From positions 2,604,001-2,668,000 of the forward strand of contig CP042279.1 in the NCBI GenBank assembly GCA_007858575.1: a DNA stretch of 64,000 nucleotides, read 5' to 3'. Below, piece after piece: positions 8,659-19,841 of the stretch. This DNA is from Streptomyces sp. WAC08241. Lineage in GTDB: Bacteria > Actinomycetota > Actinomycetes > Streptomycetales > Streptomycetaceae. The notes under the pieces are model-generated. The model searched no databases. It worked only from the letters and a program-made list of their open reading frames with translations, and was not told the DNA's origin. The position numbers were made by a program, and so were the translations under genes. Numbering within the stretch: position 1 is the stretch's first letter; each line of letters opens with the position of its first letter.

Positions 8659-9798
8659 ATGAAGAAGACCGCTGGAGCCGTCGTCGGGCTCTGCGCGACC
8701 GGCCCGCTGCTGCTGGCCGCTCCGGTCCTCGCCTACTCGGCCGGGACCGCCTCGGCCTCCTGCTCGGCCGACGGTGCACAGGCTGTGGACACCGGTGCCG
8801 TCGCCCAGCAGGTGAAGGCCATCCTGGGGGCGGCGAGAAGGGCTCGCTCTCCGTGCCGGGCCTGGACGATCCGGCCGAGCAGGTACCGAACGCCAAGACG
8901 ATCCAGGCCACCGGCGTCGCGATGAACATCCCGGCCCGGGGGCAGGTCGTGGCCCTGGCGACCGCTCTGCAGGAGAGCGGCCTGCGGAACCTGACCTGGG
9001 GCGACCGCGATTCGCTGGGCCTGTTCCAGCAGCGGCCGTCGATGGGCTGGGGACGGCGAACGAGATCCTCGACCCGGTGCACGCCTCGACGAAGTTCTAC
9101 GAGGGGCTCAAGAAGGTCTCGGGCTGGGAGTCCCTGTCCGTCACTCAGGCCGCGCAGGCGGTGCAGAGGTCGGGCTTCCCGAGGCGTATGCCAAGTGGGA
9201 GCCGCTGGCTACCGCCCTGCAGAAGGCCATCGAGCCGCTGCTGGCGAAGACCGGCAGTCCGTCGCCGAGTCCGTCGCCGTCCGGCGGGGTCGACGTCGGC
9301 GGTCCCCGCCCGGTCTCGCGGGCGGCTGCGCGGCCGACGGGGACGGGACCGACTTCGGGACCATCCCGCCCGGCGCGGTGCCGACCGAGTACAAGATCCC
9401 CACCGGCGCCCCGTTGAAGGCGCAGACGGCGATCCGGTGGGCGCTCGGCCAGCTCGGCACCCCGTATCAGTGGGGCGGGACCTGCGAGAACTCCCACGGC
9501 AAGGACGCGATGGGCCGGTGCGACTGCTCCTCGTTGATGCAGCAGGCATACAAGGCCGCCGGGGTCACCCTGTCCCGTACGACGTACACCCAGGTCAAGG
9601 AAGGCAAGCCGGTCGCGGTCGTTGCCCTGCAGCCGGGTGACCTGCTCTTCACCGAGGGGACGGCCGCCGTCCCCGAGCACGTCGGCATGTTCATCGGCAG
9701 GGCCTGATCGTCCACGCCCCCGTACCGGCGACGTGGTCCGCATCACGACCCTCAGCCGCTGGAAGCCGCAGCTCCTCGCGATCCGCCGAGTCCTCTGA
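8659..9798 (+). CDS. Conjugation cell-wall hydrolase: lysozyme-like plus NlpC/P60 domains
   Basis: ATG 8659 opens with a signal-like segment (KKTAGAVVGLCATGPLLLAA). The middle part, QVVALATALQESGLRNLTWG followed by SLGLFQQRPSMGW, is the Streptomyces conjugation lysozyme-like domain with its QES and LGLFQQ motifs. After a Pro/Ser-rich linker comes NlpC/P60: WALGQLGTPYQWGG, then CDCSSLMQQAY with the catalytic Cys, then PGDLLFTEG and HVGMFIG with the catalytic His. Frames change near 8835, 9045, 9170, 9310 and 9705; the stop is at 9796-9798. It would cut peptidoglycan to let the transfer channel through and is the first gene of the operon. Confidence 0.8.
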
Positions 9799-9882
9799 CC
9801 GGCACTTCCTCCCCTTCCCTCCTCGCTCCGCTGCTCTGCCCTCATGGGCTTCGGCGCGCAGCAAATCGAACTGGAGTTCTCC

Positions 9883-10191
9883 ATGTATCTGGCCGAACAG
9901 GTCATCCAGCTCGCCTACGACCCCGGCATCAAGCCGCACGAGGGCGGGCTGCCGGGCCTGCCCGTCCTCAAGCAGGTGATGGGCTCGATCAACCTCTTCG
10001 GGATCATCGCCGCAGTCGGCGCCCTCGCCGTCAGCGCGGGCGTGTGGGCCTGGGGCCACCACTCCGGCGGCCACCAGGCCGAAGCGAACGGCAAGAAGGG
10101 CGTGCTGGTGTCCGCCGGCGCGGCTCTTCTGCTCGGCGCGGCCAACGGCGTGGTCGCCTTCTTCAGCACGCTGGGGACGCAGGTCCGCTGA
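9883..10191 (+). CDS. DUF6112-type small membrane protein
   Basis: About 102 residues. Two hydrophobic helices are visible (INLFGIIAAVGALAVSAGVW and VLVSAGAALLLGAANGVVAF) separated by a basic loop. This fits the DUF6112 family, found next to SCO6881/SCO6880 genes in Streptomyces. ATG at 9883 is preferred because GGAG stands 7 bases before it; an in-frame ATG at 9844 would add 13 residues. Its stop overlaps the next gene's ATG by one base. Likely a pilin-like or channel subunit of the transfer machine, as inferred from size and position. Confidence 0.7.
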   Translation: MYLAEQVIQLAYDPGIKPHEGGLPGLPVLKQVMGSINLFGIIAAVGALAVSAGVWAWGHHSGGHQAEANGKKGVLVSAGAALLLGAANGVVAFFSTLGTQVR

Positions 10192-10877
10192 TGCCCTCGC
10201 ACTCTCGAACCCCGGCGGCGCATCGCGCGTGCGCCGCCGGGCGCTGCTCGGCACCGTCGTCCTGGCCGTGCTCGTCGCCCTCGCCGGCCTGGCCGCCTAC
10301 CTCACCCGCGACGGCCGGAACCCTCCCGAACCCCTGCCCCACCGGCGAGTTCGCCCACAGCCTCCGTCCCGTCTGCTCCTTCGTCCGAGACGCCCGCACC
10401 GCACACCCGGCCGCGCGCTCTTCCGGTTCCGCCGAAGACCCGTGACCCGATCGCGTACGGGAAGGCAGCCGCAGCGGCACTGTGGTCGTACGACACCCGC
10501 GCGTACACGCAGCCCGAGCTGCGCAAGGCCCTTCGCGGGTGGGTGACCTCCGAAGTCAAGTACGCCGATGCGGCCTCGGTCGACAAGGCCGTCCCCTCCG
10601 CCGTGCTGTGGAAGGAGATGGCCGCCAACGGCCAGTTCGCCACCGCCAAGGTCCACGAGGGCACTTCCCGAACGCCTTCACCCGGGCCCTTCAGGAAGAC
10701 CCCGGCGCGATCACGCAGGCGTACGTCTACGCGGTGACGGTCTCCGGCAAGCAGTCGATCGCCTGGAAGGGCTCGCCCGCCGGCGGCGCGGAGAGCCGGT
10801 CCACCACCCTCGCGGTCCAGTGCCGGCCCGACCGCCCCTGCGCCCTGGCCGGCGTCATGCCGGCCGTCTCGCCCTGA
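10191..10877 (+). CDS. Conjugal transfer accessory protein with one N-terminal membrane helix
   Basis: Starts with the ATG overlapping the previous stop. A basic stretch (RVRRRALLG) is followed by the helix TVVLAVLVALAGLAAYL, a Pro-rich linker, then a soluble domain: DPIAYGKAAAAALWSYDTRA, KYADAASVDKAV, FPNAFTRALQEDPGAITQAY and CALAGVMPAVSP. Frame changes lie near 10235, 10330, 10440 and 10665. Shape and position match the small protein between the DUF6112 and SCO6881 genes in related loci, probably a periplasm-side assembly factor. No enzymatic motif is visible. Confidence 0.6.
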
Positions 10878-10905
10878 CCCCTCACTCCAGAAAGGAGGTA
10901 CGACC

Positions 10906-12330
10906 ATGGGAGTCTGCGACCTTCCCCTGATGGACAAGATGTGCGGAGCCGTCGACTTCGCCACCAACCCCGCCGGGGCCGTCACCGACGGCATCGGCGC
11001 GTGGATCGCGAAGTCCGCCGGCGAGCTGGCGGCCAGCGCGGCCGACCTCGCCGCCAGGGCCGTCGACCAGACCACCGCCATCGACCTGTCCGCCGGATGG
11101 TTCCGGGACAACTACGCGCTGCTGCTGCCCATCGGGCTCGCGCTCACCGTCGGCACGTTCTGCATCCAGTTGATGCTCGCGGCCTGGCGGCGCGACGAGC
11201 GCGCCCTGGCGCAGGCCGCGGTCGGCACCATGACCGGCGTCCTGTTCAGCTTCTGCGCCGTCTCCTTCACCAGCGTCGCCATCACCGTGGTCGACGCCCT
11301 GTCCGACGGCCTGTTCCAGGCCGCCAGCACCTCCGTCGACGACGCGATCCGCCGCGTGGTGAAGGTCAACCAACTGGGGGCGATGTACGGCCTGGGCTGG
11401 GGCGTTCCGGCCCTGGTCGCCCTGGGGTGCGCGATCGGCGCCTTCCTGTACTGGGGCGTCATGGTCGCCCGGAAGGTCGGCGTCCTGATCATGGTCGCGC
11501 TCGCCGTGTTCGCCGGGGCCGGCGGCGGCTGGGAGGTCGCCAAGCGGTGGCGGCGCGGCTGGATCGAGGCCACCGCCACGCTGATTGTCAGCAAACTGCT
11601 GATGACCGTGGTCTTCCTGATCGGCGTCTCCGCCATGGGCAAGGCCGACGCCAACGACGGCATGTCGGCCCTGTCCGACGCGATGGCCGGCCTCGTCGTG
11701 ATGGTCCTGGTGCTGCTGTGCCCGTACGCCACGTACAAGTTCGTCCACTGGGCCAGCGACGGCGGCGGCCACGACGACCTGCACCGCACCGGTGTCGCCG
11801 GCATGGCGGTCGCCGTCGGGGCGGCGAAGACTGCGGGCACCCTGGCGATGCAGGCCGGCACCGGAGCCCCGCCCGCAGGGCCCGAACAAGGTCCCCGGCG
11901 CGGACACCGACGGTGTCGCCTCCGGCATCAACCCCGCTGGCAGCACCCTCAGCAAGGAGGGCATCGACGGCGGTCCGCCCAAGCCGCAGACCCGCTTCCG
12001 CTACGGCGAGGACCTCAACGCCACCGGCGACAAGGGCCGGGCCCTGATCCAGCGCCCGGGAATCCCGCCGCTGATCACGCGCCCCGGCGAAGAAGAGGCG
12101 GAAGGTTCCCCGGCGGTCGTCCAGGACGCCACCGACGGCTCCGGTCACCTCGCCGGCGCGTCGGCTCCAGGCGGTGGGATGACTTCGATGCCCCCTGCCG
12201 GACCCGCGCCCTCGTCCTCCGGGGAGCCCGGTCGCGCCGACGCCGCCCGCCGGTCCGCCGGCCACCGGCTCGCTGGCGCCGCCGACGACGAACTGGGTGT
12301 TCCCCACCCAGCCGCCCGAGGGTTCCTGAC
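10906..12330 (+). CDS. SCO6881-like multi-pass transfer channel protein (VirB6/TrbL role)
   Basis: ATG 10906 follows AAAGGAGGT. After about 70 amphipathic residues there are several membrane helices: ALLLPIGLALTVGTFCIQLM, GTMTGVLFSFCAVSFTSVAI, PALVALGCAIGAFLYWGVMV, VGVLIMVALAVFAGAGGG, LLMTVVFLIGV and AMAGLVVMVLVLLCPYATYK. The C-terminal third is polar and Pro/Gly-rich and probably cytoplasmic. Frame changes lie near 11870 and 12220; the stop is at 12328-12330. The long polytopic layout fits the VirB6/TrbL-type pore component; the family is typical of Streptomyces conjugative elements. Confidence 0.8.
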
Positions 12331-12343
12331 CCACCACACCCCG

Positions 12344-12373
12344 GGGCGGGCTGCCCTTCGCGCAGCCCGCCCC
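12344..12373 (+). terminator. 12-bp perfect hairpin after the SCO6881-like gene
   Basis: Arms 12344-12355 (GGGGCGGGCTGC) and 12362-12373 are perfectly complementary with a 6-base loop. It lies 14 bases after the SCO6881-like stop and before the SCO6880-like gene. No T-run follows, so it may attenuate or stabilise the mRNA within the operon rather than end it. Confidence 0.6.
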
Positions 12374-12469
12374 CGCCCTCCCCGACCAGCAGAAAGGTTT
12401 CGCCATGATCTCCAGAAGAGCGCCGCGCGCCCCGCCTCCTTCCGCCCGCTCTCACCGTCTGGAACCACC

Positions 12470-13945
12470 ATGTCCGGCAAGCACCAGGCCGAAGCCCCTC
12501 GGCCACCGTGAAGTTCCCCACCGCAGCAGGCGCGGCATCCTGCTCGGCCTGACTGCCCCGCAGCTCTCGTCGCCGGCCTCACCGGCCTTCTCCTCCTCGC
12601 CGTGGTCCTGGCCCGGGGCGTGGTCGGCGCTCTTCAGCTCATCCCGCTGTGGGCGCTGATCGCCCTGGTCGTCTTCGTCCGTCACCGGGGCCGTGCCCTG
12701 GCGGACTGGGCTCCGATCGTCACCCGGTACGTGCTGCGCCGGATGCGCGGCCAGCTCGTCTGGCTCACCCGCCCCTCCCGCCGGCCCACCCGCGAAGGGC
12801 TGCTCCACCTTCCCGGCACCGCCGCCAGCCTGCGCGTGGCCACGGCGCCCGACGGCCGGTACGGGCGGTTCACGATCCGCACAGCGGCACGCTGACCGCG
12901 GTGGTCAAGGTCTCTCCCGCGCCTACGCGCTGCTCGACCCGGGCACCCAGCAGGCCAACGTCAACGGCTGGGGACGCGCCCTGGCGGCGCTCGCCCGCAC
13001 CGGGCAGGTCGCCCGCATCCAGGTCATCGAGCGCACCGTCCCGGACTCCGGCGACGCGCTGCGCCGCTACTGGGAAGAGCACGGCCGGCCCGACGCCCCG
13101 ATGGCCGGCGCGATCTACGGCGAGCTGATCCAGAGCGCGGGTCCGGCCGCCGCCCCGCACGAGGCGTACGTCGCGCTGTCGCTGGACACCAAGGCGGTAC
13201 GGCGCCTGATCAACCAGGCTGGCGGCGGGCTGACCGGCGCGTTCAGCGTCCTGGCGCAGCTCACCTCGACCTTCGAGCAGGCCGCTCGGACCGCCGGGCT
13301 CAATCCGACCGGCTGGCTCACCGCCCGCGAGATCGCTGCCGTGGTGCGCACCGCGTACGACCCGACGGCGCTCGCGGCGCTGGACCGGTGGTCGACCGCC
13401 GGACGCCCCGAGGCCGATCCCGCCGCCGCCGGCCCCGTCGTGGTCGTCGAGAAGGCCGACCACATCGCGACCGACTCCGCCGTCCACGCCACCTACTGGG
13501 TGGAGAACTGGCCCAGGACCGAGACGTCGGCCGGTTTCCTGCACCAGCTCCTGTTCACCGGCGGGGTCCGGCGCACGCTCTCGCTCTCCTACGAGCCGAA
13601 GGGCCTGGACGCCGCCCTGCGCGACGTCCAGCGCAAGAAGGCCAGCGTGATCGCCGATGCCGCCGAGCGGGCCCGGCGCGGCCAGGTCGACTCCGAGGCG
13701 GACTTGATCGAGTACCAGGACATCAAGTCCCGCGAGCGCCAGCTCATCGCCGGGCACGCCGATGTCGCCCTGACCGGGCTGCTGACCGTCTCGGCCGACT
13801 CCGAGGACGAACTGCGTTCTGCCTGTGCGGTCGTGGAGACCGCCGCCGTCGGCGCCCAGCTCGACGTCCGGCCGCTGACCTGGCAGCAGGCCGAGGCGTT
13901 CACCGCCGCCGCCCTGCCGCTCGCGCTCGCCGCCCGACCGCGGCC
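12470..13945 (+). CDS. SCO6880-family transfer protein
   Basis: ATG 12470 (MSGKHQAEA) leads into two close membrane helices (about 12550-12690), then VLRRMRGQLVWLTRPSR and a long soluble region: LDPGTQQANVNGWGRALAAL, VARIQVIERTVPDSG, THA-type TYWVENWPRTETSAGFLH and DALRDVQRKK-like segments near 13600. This matches the SCO6880 family, an N-terminal VirB4-like partner coded directly before the transfer ATPase. Frames change near 12500, 12560 and 12880-12915. The original stop is not seen; it was probably lost to an indel near 13940. An in-frame ATG at 12405 is possible but unsupported. Confidence 0.7.
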
Positions 13946-13972
13946 CTCCCTTCATTCCGAAAGAGCACCTCC

Positions 13973-14424
13973 ATGTCCCGCACCCCCAGCACCACCGCGC
14001 AGGACTTCGTGCCCTTCGCCACCGCCGCGCTCGACTTCCACCGTGCGCTCAACCTCCCCGGCGGCCCGCTCGTCACCACCCGGGCCGAGCTGGACGCCCT
14101 GCACTCCCACCTCGTCTCGCTGCACGGGCTGCTCGACGCCCACACTGCCCGGACCGGGCAGCTCGTGCCCGGCGAGGGCGAGCAGCTCCGTGCCGCCCGC
14201 ACCCGGATCTGGCAGGCCGCCGAGCACCTCCACGCCGCCTACCACGCAGCCCCCGGCAGGGCTCGGGCGAGGTGCCCGACCCCGAGGCGTGCCGGGCCGG
14301 CCTGCCCGAGGGGGCGCCGGAGCTGTCCGTCTGCCAGCGCCACCAGCGCACCGCGCACCTGGTGCGCCGCCGCACGACCCCGGCCGACCTGCACGCGCCG
14401 TTCACCGGCCTCGTCCGCCGCTGA
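13973..14424 (+). CDS. Hypothetical protein of transfer operon
   Basis: About 150 residues, helix-rich: FVPFATAALDFHRALNLPGG, ELDALHSHLVSLHGLLDAH, LRAARTRIWQAAEHLHAAYH, then after a frame change near 14265 HQRTAHLVRRR and ADLHAPFTGLVRR-stop. No known domain recognised. It sits between the SCO6880-like and VirB4-like genes, has AAGAG upstream of its ATG, and is probably translated with them. Confidence 0.55.
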
Positions 14425-14442
14425 CCTCCTGGAGAAACGTTC

Positions 14443-15946
14443 ATGTCCCGTACCCGCGCCAGCGCCTCCCCCTGTTCGTGCCGCACAAGGCGTCGCGTGC
14501 CGAGCAGCGGGCCGCCCGAGCCGGTTTCGCCGAGGCCCGCCACAAGGCCCGCCTCGCCGGCACCCCGCCCAAGCACCGCGCCGAGCAGACCCTCGACCCG
14601 GAACTGCGCCCCACCTACCCGCCGACGGGCCGCCCGGGTCCGGCTCGGCCCGGGGCGGCAAGCTCCGCCTGCCCGCCCACCGGATGACCACCGCCACCGC
14701 TTCGGGCGCCTACCCCTTCGTGGCCGAGGGCGGCCTGGGCGCGGAGGGTGTCTTCATCGGCCGCGACGTCCACGCCGAGGCCGCCTTCTGCTTCGACCCG
14801 TTCTCGCTCTACAACAGCGGCCGGATCGAGGGCTTCACCAACCCCAACGTCGTCCTCGCCGGGATCATCGGCATGGGCAAGTCCGCGCTCGCGAAGTCCA
14901 TCGCCACCCGGTCGATCGCCCACGGCTACCGGATCTACATCCCGTGCGACCCGAAGGGCGAGTGGAGCGGCGTCGCGCAGGCCCTTGGCGGCTACAGCAT
15001 CGCCCTGGGCCCCGGCCTCCCGGGTCGGTTGAACCCGCTGGACGCCCCCGCCCGGCCCGCCTCGGTCAGCGAGGAGGACTGGGCGACCGAGGTGCGAAAG
15101 CGCCGGCTGCTGCTCCTGGCCGGCCTGGCGCGCACCGTCCTCAAGCGCGACCTGCTGCCGATGGAGCACACCGCCCTCGACCTCGCTCTCGACCTGGTCG
15201 TCGTCGAGGCCACCGCCCGGGGCACGGTGCCGCTGCTCGGCGAGATCGCGTACGCCCTCGGCTCCCCCGAACGCCTCGACCACGCCCTGGGCCACCAGGC
15301 CGGACACCTCGGATCGGCCGCCCAGGACCTCGCGCACGCCCTGCGCCGCCTGGTCCACGGCGACCTCAGCGGCATGTTCGACGCCCCGAGCACCGTGGCA
15401 TTCGACCCGACCGCGCCGATGCTGTCCATCGACCTCTCCCGCCTCGGCGGCTCCGGCGACGACACCGCGCTGGTCCTCGCCATGACGTGTGCGAGCGCGT
15501 GGATGGAGTCCGCCCTCGCCGACCCCGACGGCGGCCGACGCTGGGTGATCTACGACGAAGCCTGGCGACTGATGCGGCACGTCGGCCTGCTCGAACGCAT
15601 GCAGAGCCAGTGGAAGTTGTCCCGTGGGCTCGGCATCGCGAACTTGATGGTCATCCACAGGCTCAGCGATCTGCTCTCGGCGGGCGACGCCGGCTCGCGC
15701 GGCCGGGTGCTGGCCGAGGGCCTCCTGGCCGACTGCTCCACCCGCATCATCTACCGCCAAGAACCCGACCAGCTCGACGCCGCCGCCTCCCTGCTCGGCC
15801 TGACCGGCGTCGAGACCCAGGCGGTCTCCGCCCTGACCAAGGGCCGGGGCCTGTGGAAGGTCGCCGGCCGCTCCTTCATCACCCAGCACATCCTGCACCC
15901 GGCCGAACGCGAACTGTTCGACACCGACGCCCGCATGTCGGCCTAG
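14443..15946 (+). CDS. VirB4/TraC-like conjugation ATPase
   Basis: ATG 14443 follows CTGGAG. The N-terminal region is basic (PHKASRAEQRAARAGFAEAR). The ATPase core has GVFIGRDVHAEAAFCFDPF, the Walker A GIIGMGKSALAKS (near 14870), a Walker B-like RRWVIYDEAWRLM (near 15545), and the downstream QWKLSRGLGIANLMVIHRLS typical of VirB4/TraC enzymes. About 500 residues in total. Frame changes are confined to the first 200 bases (near 14460 and 14635); the core is intact. It powers the transfer channel together with VirD4 (coded at 28566). Confidence 0.85.
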
Positions 15947-15979
15947 CCCAACCAGTCACACCTGTAAGGAAGTTACGTC

Positions 15980-16417
15980 TTGTCTTCCACTGTACTGCGG
16001 GCAGATCACGGGCCTCGTGGAAACGCCCGGATCCCGGCCGCCGGCGGGAACGACCCGCTCGCCGGCGCCCGGCCGGAGGAGTTCGAGGAGGTGTTCTCCG
16101 CGATCCTCGACGGGGACTTCGGCGCGGTGGCCCGGCTGCACCAGGTGCTCGAAACCGCCTCCGCGTGGTGCCGCGAGCACGGTGTCCGCGGCAGTGCCGC
16201 CGAGCTGGACGTCCTCGCCGGGCACCTGACCGATCTCGGCGAGGAGCTGCACCTCGTGCGCGAGGGCGCGGGCGACGAGATCCGCTTTCGCTCGCACCGG
16301 GCGGCGGCAGCGGACCGTACCTCCCCGGCCGCCTCGGCACGCGTCGCCGGCCCGTCGGCGGTGACGTCCACTCCTGCGCCGCCGGGGCCCGTCCGCCCGC
16401 TGCCGCGCTCACGGTGA
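15980..16417 (+). CDS. Hypothetical acidic protein
   Basis: TTG start at 15980 with AAGGAAG at 15966-15972. 145 residues: a helical, acidic centre (EEFEEVFSAILDGDFGAVAR and LDVLAGHLTDLGEELHLVRE) and an Ala/Pro-rich tail. No recognised family. First gene after the VirB4-like ATPase in a run of small accessory genes that share the same start-site style. Confidence 0.6.
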   Translation: MSSTVLRADHGPRGNARIPAAGGNDPLAGARPEEFEEVFSAILDGDFGAVARLHQVLETASAWCREHGVRGSAAELDVLAGHLTDLGEELHLVREGAGDEIRFRSHRAAAADRTSPAASARVAGPSAVTSTPAPPGPVRPLPRSR

Positions 16418-16443
16418 AGACCGGCCAGGAACAAGGAACGATC

Positions 16444-17140
16444 ATGACCACTTCTCCCTCTTCGCCCGCCCCGGCCGAGAACCAGCCGCCGACGGCCGCC
16501 GACCGCCGGGAGTGGCGGCGGCACCTCCCGGCACTGGCCTCGGCCGCCGCCGGCATCAACCACGCGTCCAACGCCTGGGACGCGGTCTCCGACTCCTTCT
16601 GCGACATGGACGGCTGGCCCGTCGACGAGAAGGGCTACGCGGACGGCAAGGTCAAGCGCGACGCCGAAGCCTGGAAGCACGTCGAGGTCTTCCTCGACCA
16701 CGGCCCCAAGGTCCTGGCCGCCGTCCGCGCCGCCACCGACAGCTCCGACTACGCCGAGGGCCGATCAGCGAAGACCTGTACCGGCTGCGCGGGACCGACA
16801 CCACCCTGGAGCAGGCCGGTCGGCTCCGGCACGAGTGGGACCAGATCATGGCCCTCATGGACGCCTCGCAGCCGGGCTCCCTGAAGCTCTACCGGGAGAG
16901 CGCGGAGGAGAACCGCAACGCCGAGGGCTGGCACTACGCACACGAACTGTCCGACCAGGGTCCCGCGCTCGTCCGGGCCGCCGAGTACCTGGCCGACCGG
17001 TCGGACGCCGAACGGCCTTCGCACGCCGAACGCGCCCGGGTGGCCCTGACCCGGTCCACCCCGGCAACCGCCGGGTTCCGTCCGATGCCCCTCCTGCGGC
17101 CCCGGCACCGAATCCGCCGGCCCCGGGTCGTTCTCGCTGA
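16444..17140 (+). CDS. Hypothetical protein of transfer operon
   Basis: ATG 16444 follows AAGGAACG. Readable segments are EWRRHLPALASAAAGINHAS, WDAVSDSFCDMDGWPVDEKG, then after a frame change near 16760 YRLRGTDTTLEQAGRLRHEW and ENRNAEGWHYAHELSDQ, ending in an Ala/Pro-rich tail with stop at 17138-17140. About 230 residues. Resembles uncharacterised helical proteins of Streptomyces elements; no catalytic motif. Confidence 0.55.
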
Positions 17141-17269
17141 CGCCCTTAGCACCGAGACGCGGCGGCACCAAACCGGCCGATCACCGGATCCTCATGAACC
17201 GCCCCCATCAGTCCTGCGCGTCTGCGGCTCGTACCGTCGGCCCGGGGCACCTGACCACGGAGAAAGCGC

Positions 17270-18478
17270 ATGTTCCCCAACAGCCCGTTGATCACCTTCG
17301 AGAAAAAGGGGTCACACGTCCGCGCGTGGATCAACGCATCCACGGCTCTGTCCGCTGCCGGCACTTCCGAGCGGAATCACCGGTACGGCTACCTCACCAC
17401 TCCCCTGCGCCAGCGTGGACTGGAGTGCACCGTCGAGTTCGGCCTCAGCGACTACTTCGTCCGAGCCGAACTCCCCGACGACAGTTCGCTGGTCATCTCA
17501 CCGCCGCAGGAACGGCCCCTTGGGGACACCGAGCCCGTCGAGGGCTGGACCGTGCAGCGCCACCGGCACTCCCCGCCCCAGGTGTACGAGCTGATCTACG
17601 ACTCGGAGCCCAACGGCCCCGATGCCCGGCACGGCGGCGACGTCCAGACCCTGCTCGCCGCCATCGACGAGCGCCTGGACCAGCTCGGTGTTCCGCCGCG
17701 CCAGAAGCAGGAACGATCCGCCGATGAACTCGCCGCCGGTACGGTGCTCTACCGCGCGGGCTTCGTCCCCGCCGTGGCGTTCGGTGGGGAGGACTACTAC
17801 CGGCTGCCCTCGACCATGACCGATCCGGCCGAGCAGCGGGTGGTGGTGACGCGGGCCTTCGACCTGCTGCAGGCCGAGGGCTTCAACGTCTCTTGTGATC
17901 CTGGCCTGTTGGATCCGAGCCTGTCTCTTGCCCGGAGCTACGGGAGGAGTCTCGGTGACCGGCTCGGGCACCTGGCCCAGTCCGTCCAGGGGCGACGCAC
18001 ACGGGCGAGGCCGTCGCCGCTCTGAGTGAGCTGACCGCTCCCGGCGACGGTGTTCTCCAGCGGGTCGTCGAGGTCCTCGACACGACGGCCGACTGGTGGA
18101 GGGGATGGGCGGCACGGCCGATCAGCGTTACGCGGACCGCTTGCGCCTCATCGCCGAGGACCTGGGCTCCTACACGGCCGAGCTTCAGTCGATACGCAAT
18201 GACCTGGCCGACCGCCACATCCCCCACCCCGAAAAGGGGCAGGCGGTCTCGTCACGGGTGAGTGCCGCGCTCGCGTCTTCGCCGTCGGCCGGCCAGCGCA
18301 CAGTCCCAGCCGGCGTGCCGACGGAACCGTCCACGCGTGCCGTCCCACCGCCCGCGCGTCCTCGTCCGCTCCCGGCCGCTGACCGCCTTCCCGTACCGGA
18401 GCGCCCCTGTGCCCCGCACCAGCAGAACCGTTCCGACCCTCGACCGCCCCTGCCTTCGGAGCCCGTCCCGAATGGATC
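17270..18478 (+). CDS. Hypothetical protein carrying the recurring 55-residue module
   Basis: ATG 17270 follows GGAGAAAGC. Residues 1-150 form an unrecognised domain (RYGYLTTPLRQRGLECTVEF and QVYELIYDSEPNGPDA). Residues about 155-215 hold the module: VLYRAGFVPAVAFGGEDYYR, then LPSTMTDPAEQRVVVTRAF, DLLQAEGFNVSCDPGLLDP. After a frame change near 18000 it continues LSELTAPGDGVLQRVVEVLD and YADRLRLIAEDLGSYTAELQ, then a Pro-rich tail. The true stop is unclear; the frame runs open into the next gene at 18483. Function unknown; the module recurs at 18571, 24100 and 28120. Confidence 0.55.
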
Positions 18479-18482
18479 CGCC

Positions 18483-19282
18483 ATGCCCACCCCCGATCAA
18501 GAATCGCTCCCCGACGTCGTGGTCGGCCACCACCCCGACTACGGCATCGTCGCCGCGAACCCCAAGGACCTGCCGGCCAGTACGTGGATGCTGGAGCGCC
18601 TCGACTTCCGCCCCGTTCCGGGCGAACTGACCCTGTACGCCCTGACCGATCCGCAGCGTGACGGCGCAGATCGTGCCGCCCGTGCCGTCACGCTGCTGCG
18701 CAACGCCGACTTGCGGGTTGACGTGGACGCCGCCTTCGACCCTTGCTCGCGCCTGGGGCGGCGCCCGGTCGGGGCCGGGCCGTGCTCAGTGAGCTTGCGG
18801 TCGCCTTCGCCGAGCATCCGCGGCTCGGCATTGTCGCGGCCCTCGACAGCCGCGCATCCGGGCTCACCGGGCTCGTTCTGGTGGAACACGGCTGGCGGCA
18901 CAACCCGGGGCTCGACATCTACGCGCTGCCCGACACCGTCGGCCGGGACGAGGCGCTGGGGAAGGTCGCCGGCGCCACGGTGGCGCTGCACCGCTCCGGC
19001 GTCCAGGTCGCGGTGCAGCCCCGCCTCGCCCAGGACGTCGCCGCGCGCCGCCGCCCTGCTCCCGTACCGGACGCGCCCCGTGAGCGCGGCCAGGTCGACC
19101 CTCGTACATCTCCGATCAGCGCCGCCGCGCTCGCCGCGAGCCCGGCCCGCGCCGGCCTTCCGGGCAAGGCGCCGGCCTCCGCCCCCGTCGCCCCTGCGGC
19201 GGTCCGGCCGGTCGACCCCGCATCGCGTTCTCCCGCGACCGCTGATCCAACACCCCTGAAGGAAGTAGTCCCATGGCCGTGA
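18483..19282 (+). CDS. Hypothetical protein with divergent copy of the recurring module
   Basis: ATG 18483 opens MPTPDQESLPDVVVGHHPDY. Residues about 30-85 read WMLERLDFRPVPGELTLYAL, TDPQRDGADRAARAVTLLRN, ADLRVDVDAAFDP, matching the layout of the recurring module. After a frame change near 18745 comes RAVLSELAVAFAEHPRLGIV, TGLVLVEHGWRHNPGLDIY and a Pro/Ala-rich tail. The end may be 19259 or 19282 depending on frame. No known function. Confidence 0.5.
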
Positions 19283-19761
19283 AGACCATCTGGCCGATCC
19301 ACTACGCCTGCGGTCACCAGGACGACCGCGATCTGTCCGACCGTCCGGCCGACCGCCGGGCCGGGTTCGCCGAGTGGCTCGCCAAGCAGAAGTGCACCGA
19401 CTGCTGGCGGGCCGATACCGACAAGCGCACCGACCAGGACAAGGCCGACTGGCTCAAGGCCAGGCAGGAGGAGTCCGAGGCTTGGGCGGTGAAGTTCCGG
19501 ATGCCGCCCCTGGAGGGGACCGAGCGGTCCGTCCCCTGGGGTGTGCGCTGCCGTCACCAGATCATGGACGCCGCCCACACCGCCCTGGTCGTCGAAGGCG
19601 ACACCAGCGTGGCGCAGTGGGAGAAGATCGAGGACAGCGCCCGTACCATTATCCGCGCCGGGTGGTGGATCGACCAGCGCTTCTCCCAGCCGGAAGACCT
19701 CCCCGAGCTGCTCCAGGCCGCCACCGGAGCCGACCGGCCGACCGAGAACCCCCACTTCTGA
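19273..19761 (+). CDS. Hypothetical protein with His/Cys pairs
   Basis: One uninterrupted frame of 162 residues from ATG 19273, preceded by GAAGGAAG. It has HYACGHQDDRDL near the start, KCTDCWRAD at about residue 44 and RCRHQIMDAAHTALV at about residue 94, which could form a small metal site. The C-terminus is helical (DLPELLQAATGAD). Similar short proteins are frequent in Streptomyces mobile elements; function unknown. It is the last backbone gene before the cargo joint. Confidence 0.65.
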   Translation: MAVKTIWPIHYACGHQDDRDLSDRPADRRAGFAEWLAKQKCTDCWRADTDKRTDQDKADWLKARQEESEAWAVKFRMPPLEGTERSVPWGVRCRHQIMDAAHTALVVEGDTSVAQWEKIEDSARTIIRAGWWIDQRFSQPEDLPELLQAATGADRPTENPHF

Positions 19762-19841
19762 CCGACCGGTGCCCCGCCTCGGTTCACGCTGTTCTTGGCG
19801 GGCCCGACCAGTGACGGTTAAAGGAACCACTCATACCTGTC

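Noticed and set aside
14615..15898. 427-codon minus-strand frame opposite the VirB4-like gene
   Set aside because: Shadow frame; the plus strand has Walker motifs and continuous family match.
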